Below the pieces are notes generated by a model. The model saw only the letters and a list, made by a program, of their open reading frames with translations, was not told where the DNA came from and made no database searches. Positions 54,158-64,000 of a stretch of DNA of 64,000 nt are shown here, one piece after another (within the stretch, counting starts at the first letter, position 1; each line of letters begins with the position of its first letter). This DNA comes from Pseudoduganella armeniaca (GTDB taxonomy: Bacteria; Pseudomonadota; Gammaproteobacteria; Burkholderiales; Burkholderiaceae_D), in the NCBI RefSeq assembly GCF_003028855.1, contig NZ_CP028324.1:6014001-6078000 (forward strand), given 5' to 3'. A program made the position numbers and the translations under genes.

Positions 54158-54195
54158 AAAGCACGCAAAATTTGCCAGACGTACAAAGCACGCAA
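54158..54195. promoter_or_regulatory. Direct repeats upstream of the second TonB-dependent receptor
   Basis: AAAGCACGCAA at 54158-54168 and 54185-54195, 27 bases start to start. Within the 269-base gap (54048-54316) that otherwise shows no gene. Candidate operator, unproven. Confidence 0.3.
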
Positions 54196-54316
54196 CAGTG
54201 TGCTTTTATCACCCTGTTCGCTCTCAAAACCGGCGGTTAGTATCGATGGGCCCGGACACAAGGTCGCGTCCGAAAATTCTGCGTCACCACCGATTACACG
54301 AGAGAGAACGAGACAC

Positions 54317-56784
<2,468 letters not shown>

Positions 56785-56797
<13 letters not shown>

Positions 56798-58347
56798 TAT
56801 AAGTTGGACGCCTGACCCGCCGGTGACAGGCACCTATCCGGGGCGGTAACGCCCCCAGATAGGTGCCTGTCACCATGGGTCTTGTTTGCTTCATAGGCGG
56901 CCAGGTAGATCACGCCCGCCAGCCGCCTGACCAACTCCTCCATCCGCTCCGCCGGCACCTGCGCGTAGCCCAGCATCAGTCCATTCCACCCCGTCGTGCC
57001 CTGCACCGCATGCGTCGACAACGCGTTGACGACGATGCCCTCCTGGCGCGCCCGTTCCACGATCGCCACGTCCGCCAGCTTCGTATCGGTAAAGCGCAGC
57101 GACAGGTGCATGCCGGCCGATGCGCCCGCGACCGTGGCGATGCGGCCCAGGTGACGATCCAGCGCCGCGACCAGCGCATCGCGCCGCTGGCGGTACAGCC
57201 GGCGCATGCGCCGCAGGTGCAGCGCGAACTGGCCGCTGGTCAGGAACTCGGCCAGCGCCAGCTGCTCGGCCACGCGGCCGGCGGCCGCCGACTGCGCCCG
57301 CATCGTCGCCAGCTGCGGCGCCAGCTCGGGCGGCACCACCAGGAAGCCGATGCGCAGGCCGGGGAACATGGTCTTGCTGAAGGTGCCGCAGTACAGCACC
57401 GGCGCATCCGGCGCCAGGCCCTGCATGGCCGCCAGTGGCGGACCGTCATGGCGGAATTCGCTGTCGTAGTCGTCCTCGACGATCAGGGCGCCGCTGGCGC
57501 GCGCGCCGTCGATCAGCGCCATGCGCCGCGCCAGCGACAGCACGGTGCCGACCGGGTACTGGTGCGACGGCGTCGCATAGATCAGTTTCGGCCGGCGCGT
57601 ACGCCAGTCGTGCGCCGTCGGCGCCATGCCGTCGCCGTCGACGTCGATACCCTCGATCGTCAGGCCGGCGCCGCGGAACGCGGCCAGCGCGCCGCCATAA
57701 CCCGGGTTCTCGATCCATACGGTGTCACCGGCGTCGGCGCAGGCGTGGGCACACAGATCGAGGCTGCTCTGGCTGCCGTCGGTGATGAACACCTGGGCCG
57801 GCTCGCAGACGACGCCGCGCGCGGCGCGCAGGTGGTCGGCAATCGCGGCACGCAGCGCCGGCACGCCGGCCGGGTCGCTGTAGTTCAGCTGGGCCGGCGT
57901 CAGGCCGCGCCAGGCCCGGTCCAGCAGGCGCCGCCACAGCGCCAGCGGAAAGCTGGCCAGGTCCGGCACGCCGGGCACGAACGGCACGCCGTCGCTGGCG
58001 TCGTTGCTGAGGTGGCGCAGGTTGCGCGCCCGCCGCGACAGGCCGGCCTGCGGCACCGGCGCCGTCTTGCGCCGCCCCGGTGCCGGTGCCAGCGTCGCCA
58101 CGACGGTACCGCGCCGGTCCGGCACGACGAACCCCTCGCTGGCCAGCTGCTCGTAGGCGTACAGCACGGTGTTGCGGGCTACCCCCAGCTCCGCGGCCAG
58201 GGTGCGCGTGGCAACCAGCCGCGTACCCGGCGCCAGCGTGCCGTCGCGGATCGCCCAACGCAGGCATTCGTGCAGCAGCCGCTGGCGCGGCCAGCTGTGA
58301 TGCCCGTGTGCCCGGTCGAAGCTTGACAACAACAGCGCGTAATCCAT
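56785..58347 (-). CDS. MocR/PdxR-type regulator (GntR HTH plus aminotransferase domain)
   Basis: 520 residues from ATG 58347. N-terminal GntR-type winged HTH (about 20-85: RLLHECLRWAIRDGTLAPGTRL, ELGVARNTVLYAYEQLASEGF) and a fold-type I aminotransferase domain, with the PLP-binding Lys in CGTFSKTMFPGLRIGF. PdxR-like members control vitamin B6 genes. It is divergent from the PNPOx-like gene at 58437 (89-base gap), its likely target. Oddity: after the natural end near GVIYLAAYEAN, the frame runs through palindrome A2 and adds about 30 residues (THGDRHLSGGVTAPDRCLSP...). Convergent with the TonB receptor, overlapping its last bases (56785-56797). Confidence 0.9.
56822..56874. repeat. Palindromic repeat, family A, copy 2
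   Basis: GGTGACAGGCACCTATC at the left and GATAGGTGCCTGTCACC at the right (17-bp perfect outer arms). 53 bases, the same length as copy 1. Between convergent genes; read through as coding sequence by the MocR-type gene. Confidence 0.9.
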
Positions 58348-58436
58348 CCTGGCTCCATCGAAATGAACACCCCTGGACCTGTCGCAGGGGCCAACGCGGC
58401 CATTATATTGCGCCCTCAACCAACCGAATGGAGATC

Positions 58437-59078
58437 ATGAACAAGCCTTCCGCCCCCACGCCCCGCACGCAGGTCAAGCGCGTCGCCGAATACGCGTCCT
58501 ACGATGCCGCCCTGCTGCACGCCATCGTCGACAGCGCCTACGTCTGCCACATCGCCTTCGGCGACGCCAACGGCAGCCACTGCATCCCGACCGCCTGCTG
58601 GCGGCTCGGCGAGCACCTGTACATCCATGGCTCGAACGGCAGCCGCATGCTCAAGCGCCTGCAGGAACAGGAGTGCTGCGTGACGATCACGCACGTGGAC
58701 GGGCTGGTGCTGGCCCGCTCGGCATTCAACCACTCGATGAACTACCGGTCGGCCATGATCTACGGCCGCTTCGAGGCGGTCGACGAGGCGCACAAGCGGG
58801 TGGCGATGGAAGCGTTCATGGAGCACATCGTGCCGGGCCGGCAGGCCGAGATCCGCGCCGGCAACGACAAGGAATACGCCGCCACCACCGTCATGCGCAT
58901 CGCGCTGGCGGAAGCGGCATGCAAGACGCGCAAGGGTCCGCCGAACGACGACGCCGAGGACATGGACATCCCCGTCTGGACGGGCGTGCTGCCGCTGGTG
59001 ACGACGCATGGCGCGCCCATCGTCGAGGAAGGCTGCACGTTGCCGACGCCGGCGTACGTAACGGCCTGGAACGCTTGA
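58437..59078 (+). CDS. Pyridoxamine 5'-phosphate oxidase-family (flavin-binding split barrel) protein
   Basis: 213 residues. Split-barrel FMN-binding fold of the COG3467 type: SAYVCHIAFGDANGSHCIPTACWRLG, LYIHGSNGSRMLKRLQEQ and SFNHSMNYRSAMIYGRFE-like core (HSMNYRSAMIYGRFEAVDE). The ATG at 58437 follows GGAGATC; ATG 58428 is also in frame. Divergent from the MocR-type regulator, so it probably belongs to a vitamin B6 or related flavin function. True PNPO activity is not shown. Confidence 0.85.
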   Translation: MNKPSAPTPRTQVKRVAEYASYDAALLHAIVDSAYVCHIAFGDANGSHCIPTACWRLGEHLYIHGSNGSRMLKRLQEQECCVTITHVDGLVLARSAFNHSMNYRSAMIYGRFEAVDEAHKRVAMEAFMEHIVPGRQAEIRAGNDKEYAATTVMRIALAEAACKTRKGPPNDDAEDMDIPVWTGVLPLVTTHGAPIVEEGCTLPTPAYVTAWNA

Positions 59079-59088
59079 TGTAACCCGA

Positions 59089-59142
59089 GGGGCCAGGCAC
59101 CTGCCTGGGCGAGTTGCCGCGCCCAGACAGGTGCCTGACCCC
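59089..59142. repeat. Palindromic repeat, family A, copy 3
   Basis: GGGGCCAGGCACCTGCCTGG at the left and CCAGACAGGTGCCTGACCCC at the right, with three mismatches. Sits 11 bases after the stop of the PNPOx-like gene and 10 bases before the stop of the convergent membrane-protein gene (59152). Confidence 0.88.
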
Positions 59143-59151
59143 GGTGTCTTG

Positions 59152-60732
59152 TCAGCGCCGCTCGCGCCACCACAGCCCGAGCAACGCAGCAGTGAGCAGC
59201 ACCGCAAACGGCCACGCAGGCAGTGTCGGTGCGCTGGCCGTGGTACGCGTATCGCCCGGCAGCACCCGCGCCACATAATGCTGCGTGGCCTGCTGCCGCA
59301 ATGCCCGCTGCCACGCGGGCCAGTCATCGGCACCGAACACGTACATGTCCGTCGCGTCCTTGCCGCTACGCGCGGTGACCCAGCCGGCCTGGCGCGGCCA
59401 AAAGGCGATGCAGGCGGCGCCGCCCTGGTCGCCCCTGGCCTGCCACGCCAGCGCTGGCTGCCCATCCACCGCCACCTCGCCGCCCGGCCGTGCACCGTGC
59501 GCGCACAGCGCCGTGCGCAGGCCCGCCACCGGCAGCGGGTCCGGCTGCACCCAGTCCACCGGCCGCAAGCTGGCACGCGTGGACGAGTCCAGCACCTGCT
59601 GCCACCACTGCCCCAACGCCGTCGGCGCGGTGATCGCATGGCGATGCCAGCCGGCGACACCCAGCCAGACGATGCGCCCCTGCCGCCAAGGGCGTTGCCA
59701 CAACCACGGCTTGCCGTCGCGGTCCGTCGCCAGCACCGCCCAGTCGCCGCCGGCCACCGGATGCCACGGCGCCGGTGCCAGTGCCAGCACCGCGTCGGCC
59801 ACGGCCACGTGGCGGGTATCCTCCTGCTCCGTCGTGACCGGCTGCTGCGCCAGGCGCAGCGCCAGTGCCTGCTGCCAGACGGCCGGCGCGGCCACATTCC
59901 CGCCCAGGACGATCAGCGGCATGCCCTGCGCCACCTGCGCCAGCACCGCGGCACGCGCGCCGCTGCCCTGGCCCTCGAACCAGCTGGCGTCGATGACGGC
60001 GCTGTTGGCCGGCGCCGGCAAGGCCGCCACGCCCTCGCTGCGCGTGACGGCCTTGCCCAGCACCGTCTGCCAGTCGAGCAGCGCGCCGCCGTCGCGCAGC
60101 AGCTCGTTCAGCACGCGCGTATCGAACGATGGCGCGCCGAAGCGGCCCTGCACGTGCAGCGGCAGGGCCGGCACGACCGCCAGCGGCACCGGCCCTTCCT
60201 GCAGCGTCTTGCCCTCGCCGTCCAGCAGCCGGGCGCGCAACAGCAGCCGCTCGGCCAGCGGCGGCAGCCAGTGCACCGTCAACTGCGCGGCGCTGCCGCG
60301 GGCCTCGTGCAGCACGGCGCCGTTCTCGGCCAACAGTTGCAGCCGCCACGGTCCACTGGCCGCGCTGCGCCGCGCCGTCAGCGCAAAGGTGCGGCCCAAT
60401 GCCAGCGTACGTGGAAAGTCCAGCCACAACAGATCGCCGCGCGGCGCCTGCCAGGTGACGGCACGGGGCGGCAGGTCGCGCCACTGCGCCTCGCGCAGCC
60501 CATCGCCCGGCACGACGATGCGGGCCGCCGGCGCCACGTCCGCCGCGACCGTGTCGTCGGTGACCGTGACGGCATCCACGGCCGGCGTGACACCGGACGG
60601 CAACGCCAACAGGCCGGCGAGCGCGCCCCCCGCCGTGGCGGCCAGCGCGGCATCGATCCAGCGGCGCCGGCGCAGGTACAGCGCGGCACTGAGCGCGCCC
60701 GTCGCGGCGACGGCGATAACGACCGGCGTCAT
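59152..60732 (-). CDS. Membrane protein with glutamine-amidotransferase-like region, unknown
   Basis: 526 residues from ATG 60732. Two N-terminal TM segments (VVIAVAATGALSAALYL; IDAALAATAGGALAGLLAL), a large periplasmic part and one C-terminal TM (LPAWPFAVLLTAALLGLWW). It occupies the last position of a DUF58-BatA-DUF4175 gene set, where amidotransferase-like membrane proteins are common; segments such as MPLIVLGGNVAAPAVWQQAL fit but no catalytic Cys triad is evident. Overlaps the upstream gene by 4 bases. Confidence 0.7.
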   Translation of the reverse strand: MTPVVIAVAATGALSAALYLRRRRWIDAALAATAGGALAGLLALPSGVTPAVDAVTVTDDTVAADVAPAARIVVPGDGLREAQWRDLPPRAVTWQAPRGDLLWLDFPRTLALGRTFALTARRSAASGPWRLQLLAENGAVLHEARGSAAQLTVHWLPPLAERLLLRARLLDGEGKTLQEGPVPLAVVPALPLHVQGRFGAPSFDTRVLNELLRDGGALLDWQTVLGKAVTRSEGVAALPAPANSAVIDASWFEGQGSGARAAVLAQVAQGMPLIVLGGNVAAPAVWQQALALRLAQQPVTTEQEDTRHVAVADAVLALAPAPWHPVAGGDWAVLATDRDGKPWLWQRPWRQGRIVWLGVAGWHRHAITAPTALGQWWQQVLDSSTRASLRPVDWVQPDPLPVAGLRTALCAHGARPGGEVAVDGQPALAWQARGDQGGAACIAFWPRQAGWVTARSGKDATDMYVFGADDWPAWQRALRQQATQHYVARVLPGDTRTTASAPTLPAWPFAVLLTAALLGLWWRERR

Positions 60733-62738
60733 GGCCGCCCTCCACCGGCACGCCAGGCGCGGCCAAACGCGGTATCGGCTTCCGCCTGCGCTTGCAGCAC
60801 CGGCGCGGCCGGCACCGTCGCACGCAGCCAGGCGCGCAGCGCGCCACGGCACGGCACGCAACCGTCCGCCACGTCCTGCACGGCGCGCTGCGCCGCCAGG
60901 CGCTGCTCGTCGGCGGGCAGGCGTGCCGCCGCGGCCAGCGCCTGCTTGCGCCACAGTGCCGGCAGCGCGCCTTCACCGGACAAAGCGCGCACCAGCGCGG
61001 GCAGGTCGCTTGCGCCGGGTTCGATCGCCGCATCCTTGCCGGGCGCGCGCCGGTAGCTGGCCGCCCCGGTCGCATCGCCAGAAAGGCGCTTATCCTCGCG
61101 GATCGCCGGCGGTTCGAACGCGGCGCGGTGCAGGTACACGCGTTCGGCCTGCTGCAGCTCCTTGATCGCCGCCAACGCCTTGTATTCAGGCGGCAGCGCG
61201 CTGCCCGGCGCGAGGGCGCGCAGCGCCTTTTCCGCGTCCCACATCGCCGCCAGGGCACGCCGCAGCACGGCCTTGGTCTGCGGATCGAAGATCGTCGCGT
61301 TGTCTTCCATGTCGTGCGCATGGCCGAACTGCGCGGCCAGGTTGGTGTTGCCGTTCATCGGCTTGCCCTGCTCTTCGTGGTGCTCGTCATGGCCCTCATG
61401 CTCGTCGCCGAACAAGGTCGACTCCTCGCCCAGGAACTGGCCGTAGCGGCGGCGCAGCTGCGCCTGGTCGGCCGCGATGCCTTCGCTGCGCTCGCGCAGC
61501 ACAGCGGGCGGCAACTTGCCGCGCATGTCCGCCACCAGCTGTTCCGTGTCGATGATGATCTGGCGCTGGCTGCGCAGGTTCTCCGGTTTCACCATGCTGG
61601 GCAGCGCGGAGGCATCCAGTGCTTCCGCCTCCGGCCCGGGCAGCCGCAATGTATGGGTAGGCGACTGCACCGTGTGCGGGTGCTCCGGATCGTTGTCGGT
61701 CGCACGCACGAAGAAGAACAGCTCGTCGCCCGGCTCCATGCCCAGTTCCGCCAGGGTCCACGCCTTCTGCCAGTCGCGCCGCTTGCGATCCGGTCCTTGC
61801 GGCAGCGGCAGTTCGCGGTCGCTGAAGCGGATGTTCTCGCCGCTGCCGCGTGCCAGTGTCAGGTGCAGGGTGGCGCGGGCGATGCCGTAGTCGTCCTTCG
61901 CCGCCACCGCGATCCGCACCGATGCCGTGCCGGGCGCCAGCAGGTGCACCGCTTCCACCGGCGCGGCCACCGTCACCGTGGGCGGCTGGTCGGCCGTGAC
62001 GCGGATGTCGTGGCGCAGGGCGCCGCTGCGCCAGGACACCGCATCGAGCGCGCGCCACGCCGCGCAGCCTGCGGCCAGCACCGCGAGCGTGCTGCCGTCG
62101 CCCAGCTCGACGCGGGTGGCGCCAGCCGCGCACCAGCTGACGGTGCTGTAGCGCGGCACCTGCAGGTCGCGCGCGACCGTCTCGTAGGGTTGCGCACCCG
62201 TGTAGGCCGGCGGCGTTACCTTGAGCGTCAGCGCCACCGTGGCAGGCGCGGCCGCCTGTGCCGCCGGCGTCGTTACCGGCGTTGCTTGTCGAGGCGCCGG
62301 CACCAGCCACAAGCCCGCGGCCGCCGCGGCGGCCAAGGCCAGCGGTATCCAGCTGGGGCGCGTCCTGGCGCGGGCGATGGCGTCGAACTGCGCGGGACCG
62401 ACCTCGGCCTGCAGGCGCGCGGCCAGGCGGGCGCGCTGCAACCGCGCCAGCGGCGCTGCCGGCGCCGCCGCCAGCAGCCGGCTGCTGTCCTCCAGCGCCG
62501 GCACGGCGTCGTCCAGCCACGCGGGCCACTGCGCGGCCGTGCGGCGGCGCCACTGGCGCGCGTCCCATGCCGCCCACGCGCCGCTGGCGCCAAGCAGCGC
62601 CAGCCCGGCCGGCCATGCCACCGGCAGCGCGGCCAGGGCCGGCACCAGCAGCGCCAACCACCATGGCAGGCGGCGGCGCGCGACGGCGCGCCACAACGGT
62701 CGCTCGAGGGCATTGCGCAGGTCAGCGTCGGCGTGCAT
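60729..62738 (-). CDS. DUF4175-like membrane protein
   Basis: 669 residues. TM segments at about 25-60 (WWLALLVPALAALPVAWPAG, LALLGASGAWAAW) and about 130-150 (WIPLALAAAAAAGLWLVPAP). The periplasmic part has VTPPAYTGAQPYETVARDLQVP (a beta domain common to DUF4175 proteins), KDDYGIARATLHLTLARG, and a coiled-coil-prone helical end. A His/Glu-rich stretch (GDEHEGHDEHHEEQ, about 450) could bind metal. Function unknown; part of MoxR-DUF58 operons. Overlaps the BatA-like gene by 17 bases (62722-62738). Confidence 0.8.
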   Translation of the reverse strand: MHADADLRNALERPLWRAVARRRLPWWLALLVPALAALPVAWPAGLALLGASGAWAAWDARQWRRRTAAQWPAWLDDAVPALEDSSRLLAAAPAAPLARLQRARLAARLQAEVGPAQFDAIARARTRPSWIPLALAAAAAAGLWLVPAPRQATPVTTPAAQAAAPATVALTLKVTPPAYTGAQPYETVARDLQVPRYSTVSWCAAGATRVELGDGSTLAVLAAGCAAWRALDAVSWRSGALRHDIRVTADQPPTVTVAAPVEAVHLLAPGTASVRIAVAAKDDYGIARATLHLTLARGSGENIRFSDRELPLPQGPDRKRRDWQKAWTLAELGMEPGDELFFFVRATDNDPEHPHTVQSPTHTLRLPGPEAEALDASALPSMVKPENLRSQRQIIIDTEQLVADMRGKLPPAVLRERSEGIAADQAQLRRRYGQFLGEESTLFGDEHEGHDEHHEEQGKPMNGNTNLAAQFGHAHDMEDNATIFDPQTKAVLRRALAAMWDAEKALRALAPGSALPPEYKALAAIKELQQAERVYLHRAAFEPPAIREDKRLSGDATGAASYRRAPGKDAAIEPGASDLPALVRALSGEGALPALWRKQALAAAARLPADEQRLAAQRAVQDVADGCVPCRGALRAWLRATVPAAPVLQAQAEADTAFGRAWRAGGGRP

Positions 62739-63720
62739 GGGCCAGCAATCGTTCAGTCAAAAACAACCCGGCCAGCAGCCAGGGCCACCAATCGGCGCGC
62801 GCTCCCCCCGCCGCCCTGCTGCCGCCTGCCGGTGCCAGCGCCAGCGCCGGGAGCGGATAAGGCGCGGGCGGCACGGCGAGTGCCTGCCAGGCCGCGTACA
62901 GCGCCATCGCCTGCGCTCCGTCTCGCGGCGGCCAGGGCATGCCGGTCCAGACGCGCCCCTGCGGCGTGTCGGCATAGGCCAGCTGCAAATGGCCCGCCAC
63001 CACCCGCTGGCCGGCCAGCGGGCCGGCGCGCCACCAGTGCGGCGCACGCCAGGCGGCCGGCGCGGCTTCGGGCCGGTCCCACACGACCAGTTCCGTGCGC
63101 GCATCGGGCGCGGCAGCGATCTCGTAACGTGCGCCGGCACTGCCGAAGGCGGCAAACAGCGCCTGCCAGCGCGCCAGCCTGTCAGCCGGCGCCGCCACGA
63201 CCACCCGATGCGTCAGCGGCGCGGCCGCCGCGGCGGGCGCCAGCCGGAACGTGACATGGTGGGCAAGGCGCGGCGGCCTTGCCGGCATCGGCACCGTGCC
63301 GGCCCGGGCCAGCACGAGGATGCGGGCACCGGCGCGCCATTCATGTTCGTCGCGGCGCAGCCGGTCCAGCGCTGGCACGTCCGACACCAGGCGCTCGGCC
63401 GCCGCCATGCCCGCCGCCGCCACCTCGCGCTCGACCCAGTCGGCCGGCAGGCCAGGCGCCACCAGGACGGTATCGCCGCGCCACGGAAACACGGTGACGG
63501 CCAGCCAGGCGATCAGCGCCACCAGCAGGAGCAAGCGGGCAAGCAGCAGCAATACCTCCGTCCAGCGCCAGATGCGGCGCTGCTGCGGCGCCGACGACGG
63601 CAGGAACCGGGCCGTCGCCAGCAGCTCGGCCGCGGTGCGCTGGCGCTTCTGGCGGTGCCACCAGAGCGGCAGCAGCAGCACGGGCAGCGCGGCCCACCAC
63701 CACGGCTGCAGGCTCGTCAT
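62722..63720 (-). CDS. BatA-like protein, N-terminal aerotolerance-type domain
   Basis: 332 residues. Starts with the BatA N-terminal pattern: two TMs around RQKRQRTAAELLATARFLPSS (MTSLQPWWWAALPVLLLPLWWH, then LLLLARLLLLVALIAWLAV), followed by a von Willebrand-like/Rossmann-type region that lacks an obvious MIDAS motif, and a C-terminal TM (WWPWLLAGLFLTERLLA). Overlaps DUF58 by 4 bases. Confidence 0.8.
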   Translation of the reverse strand: MTSLQPWWWAALPVLLLPLWWHRQKRQRTAAELLATARFLPSSAPQQRRIWRWTEVLLLLARLLLLVALIAWLAVTVFPWRGDTVLVAPGLPADWVEREVAAAGMAAAERLVSDVPALDRLRRDEHEWRAGARILVLARAGTVPMPARPPRLAHHVTFRLAPAAAAAPLTHRVVVAAPADRLARWQALFAAFGSAGARYEIAAAPDARTELVVWDRPEAAPAAWRAPHWWRAGPLAGQRVVAGHLQLAYADTPQGRVWTGMPWPPRDGAQAMALYAAWQALAVPPAPYPLPALALAPAGGSRAAGGARADWWPWLLAGLFLTERLLAHARRR

Positions 63721-64000
63721 CGGCGCGCTCCCCGTGCGGCCGGCGGGCGCAGCCAGCCGCGCAGCACCGCTTCCAGCGGCTCCTCGATGCGTGCCTGCGT
63801 CAGCGCGATATCGTGCTGGCGGCAGTGCGCCGCGACACCGGCGAAATGCTGGAACACGCGGTCGCGGTAGGCCACGCGATCCGTCGGCAGCAACCGGTGC
63901 AGCACTTCGCTGCCGCTCGTTTCACGGTCCCGGTAGGCGACACCAGATGGGAAGCTGCCGTCCACCTCGGCCTGCGTGCGCAGCGCGAGCAGCCGCACGT
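63717..64000 (-). CDS. DUF58 protein, C-terminal part
   Basis: The last 94 codons of a gene that runs off the right edge, so its start is outside the window. SEVLHRLLPTDRVAYRDRVFQHF and HDIALTQARIEEPLEAVLRGW resemble the end of DUF58 proteins, which normally sit beside MoxR ATPases. Too little is visible for more. Confidence 0.65.
   Translation of the reverse strand, partial: VRLLALRTQAEVDGSFPSGVAYRDRETSGSEVLHRLLPTDRVAYRDRVFQHFAGVAAHCRQHDIALTQARIEEPLEAVLRGWLRPPAARGARR

Noticed and set aside
57120..58326. Plus-strand frames opposite the MocR-type regulator
   Set aside because: Only GC-rich shadow translations; the regulator on the minus strand is complete with HTH and PLP-lysine motifs.

Overview
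The window looks like chromosomal DNA of a high-GC betaproteobacterium of the Oxalobacteraceae (Massilia / Duganella / Pseudoduganella type). This is inferred from the betaproteobacterial ribosomal operons, the dsbD / hemB / engB / cytochrome c4 neighbourhood around rplQ, PEP-CTERM exported proteins, and large TonB-dependent receptors. No database search was possible, so the genus is an inference.

Layout. 1-5.2 kb: end of a cytochrome c4-like gene, engB, hemB, a LysR regulator divergent from an MFS exporter, and a chloramphenicol acetyltransferase-like gene. 5.2-13.5 kb: a proline-rich membrane protein, then an efflux/stress block on the minus strand (OmpR-type regulator, histidine kinase, periplasmic adaptor, RND pump) with a divergent Spy/CpxP-like periplasmic protein. 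13.7-29.9 kb: dsbD and a near-complete S10-spc-alpha ribosomal superoperon on the minus strand (rplC to rplQ, with secY, infA and rpoA). 30-35.7 kb: a non-ribosomal insertion (serine-hydrolase homologue, DUF2269-type membrane protein, TonB-dependent receptor, tiny ORF, VOC protein) that separates rpsJ from rplC. 35.8-40.7 kb: the str operon rpsL-rpsG-fusA-tuf-rpsJ. 41-44.5 kb: a phosphoethanolamine-transferase-like enzyme and a MutS-family ATPase. 44.6-51.9 kb: an ABC efflux module (adaptor, ATPase, two permeases) followed by its sigma-54 response regulator and kinase, with a -24/-12 promoter in front. 52-56.8 kb: two short PEP-CTERM proteins, a spermidine-synthase-like protein and a second TonB-dependent receptor. 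56.8-64 kb: a MocR/PdxR-type regulator divergent from a pyridoxamine-phosphate-oxidase-like gene, then a DUF58 / BatA-like / DUF4175-like / membrane-protein operon that runs off the window.

Themes. (1) Three families of short palindromic repeats lie almost exactly at gene ends, often overlapping stop codons and sometimes supplying C-terminal residues. (2) Two genes (fusA and the MutS-family gene), and possibly a third, carry an apparent one-base deletion in a C-run. Because fusA is essential, base-calling error is the likeliest cause. (3) The S10 operon is physically split, and strong promoter and terminator signals on both sides fit separate transcription. (4) The ABC module has a complete sigma-54 control region with helically phased repeats. 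No tRNA, rRNA, CRISPR array, transposase or phage gene was recognised.
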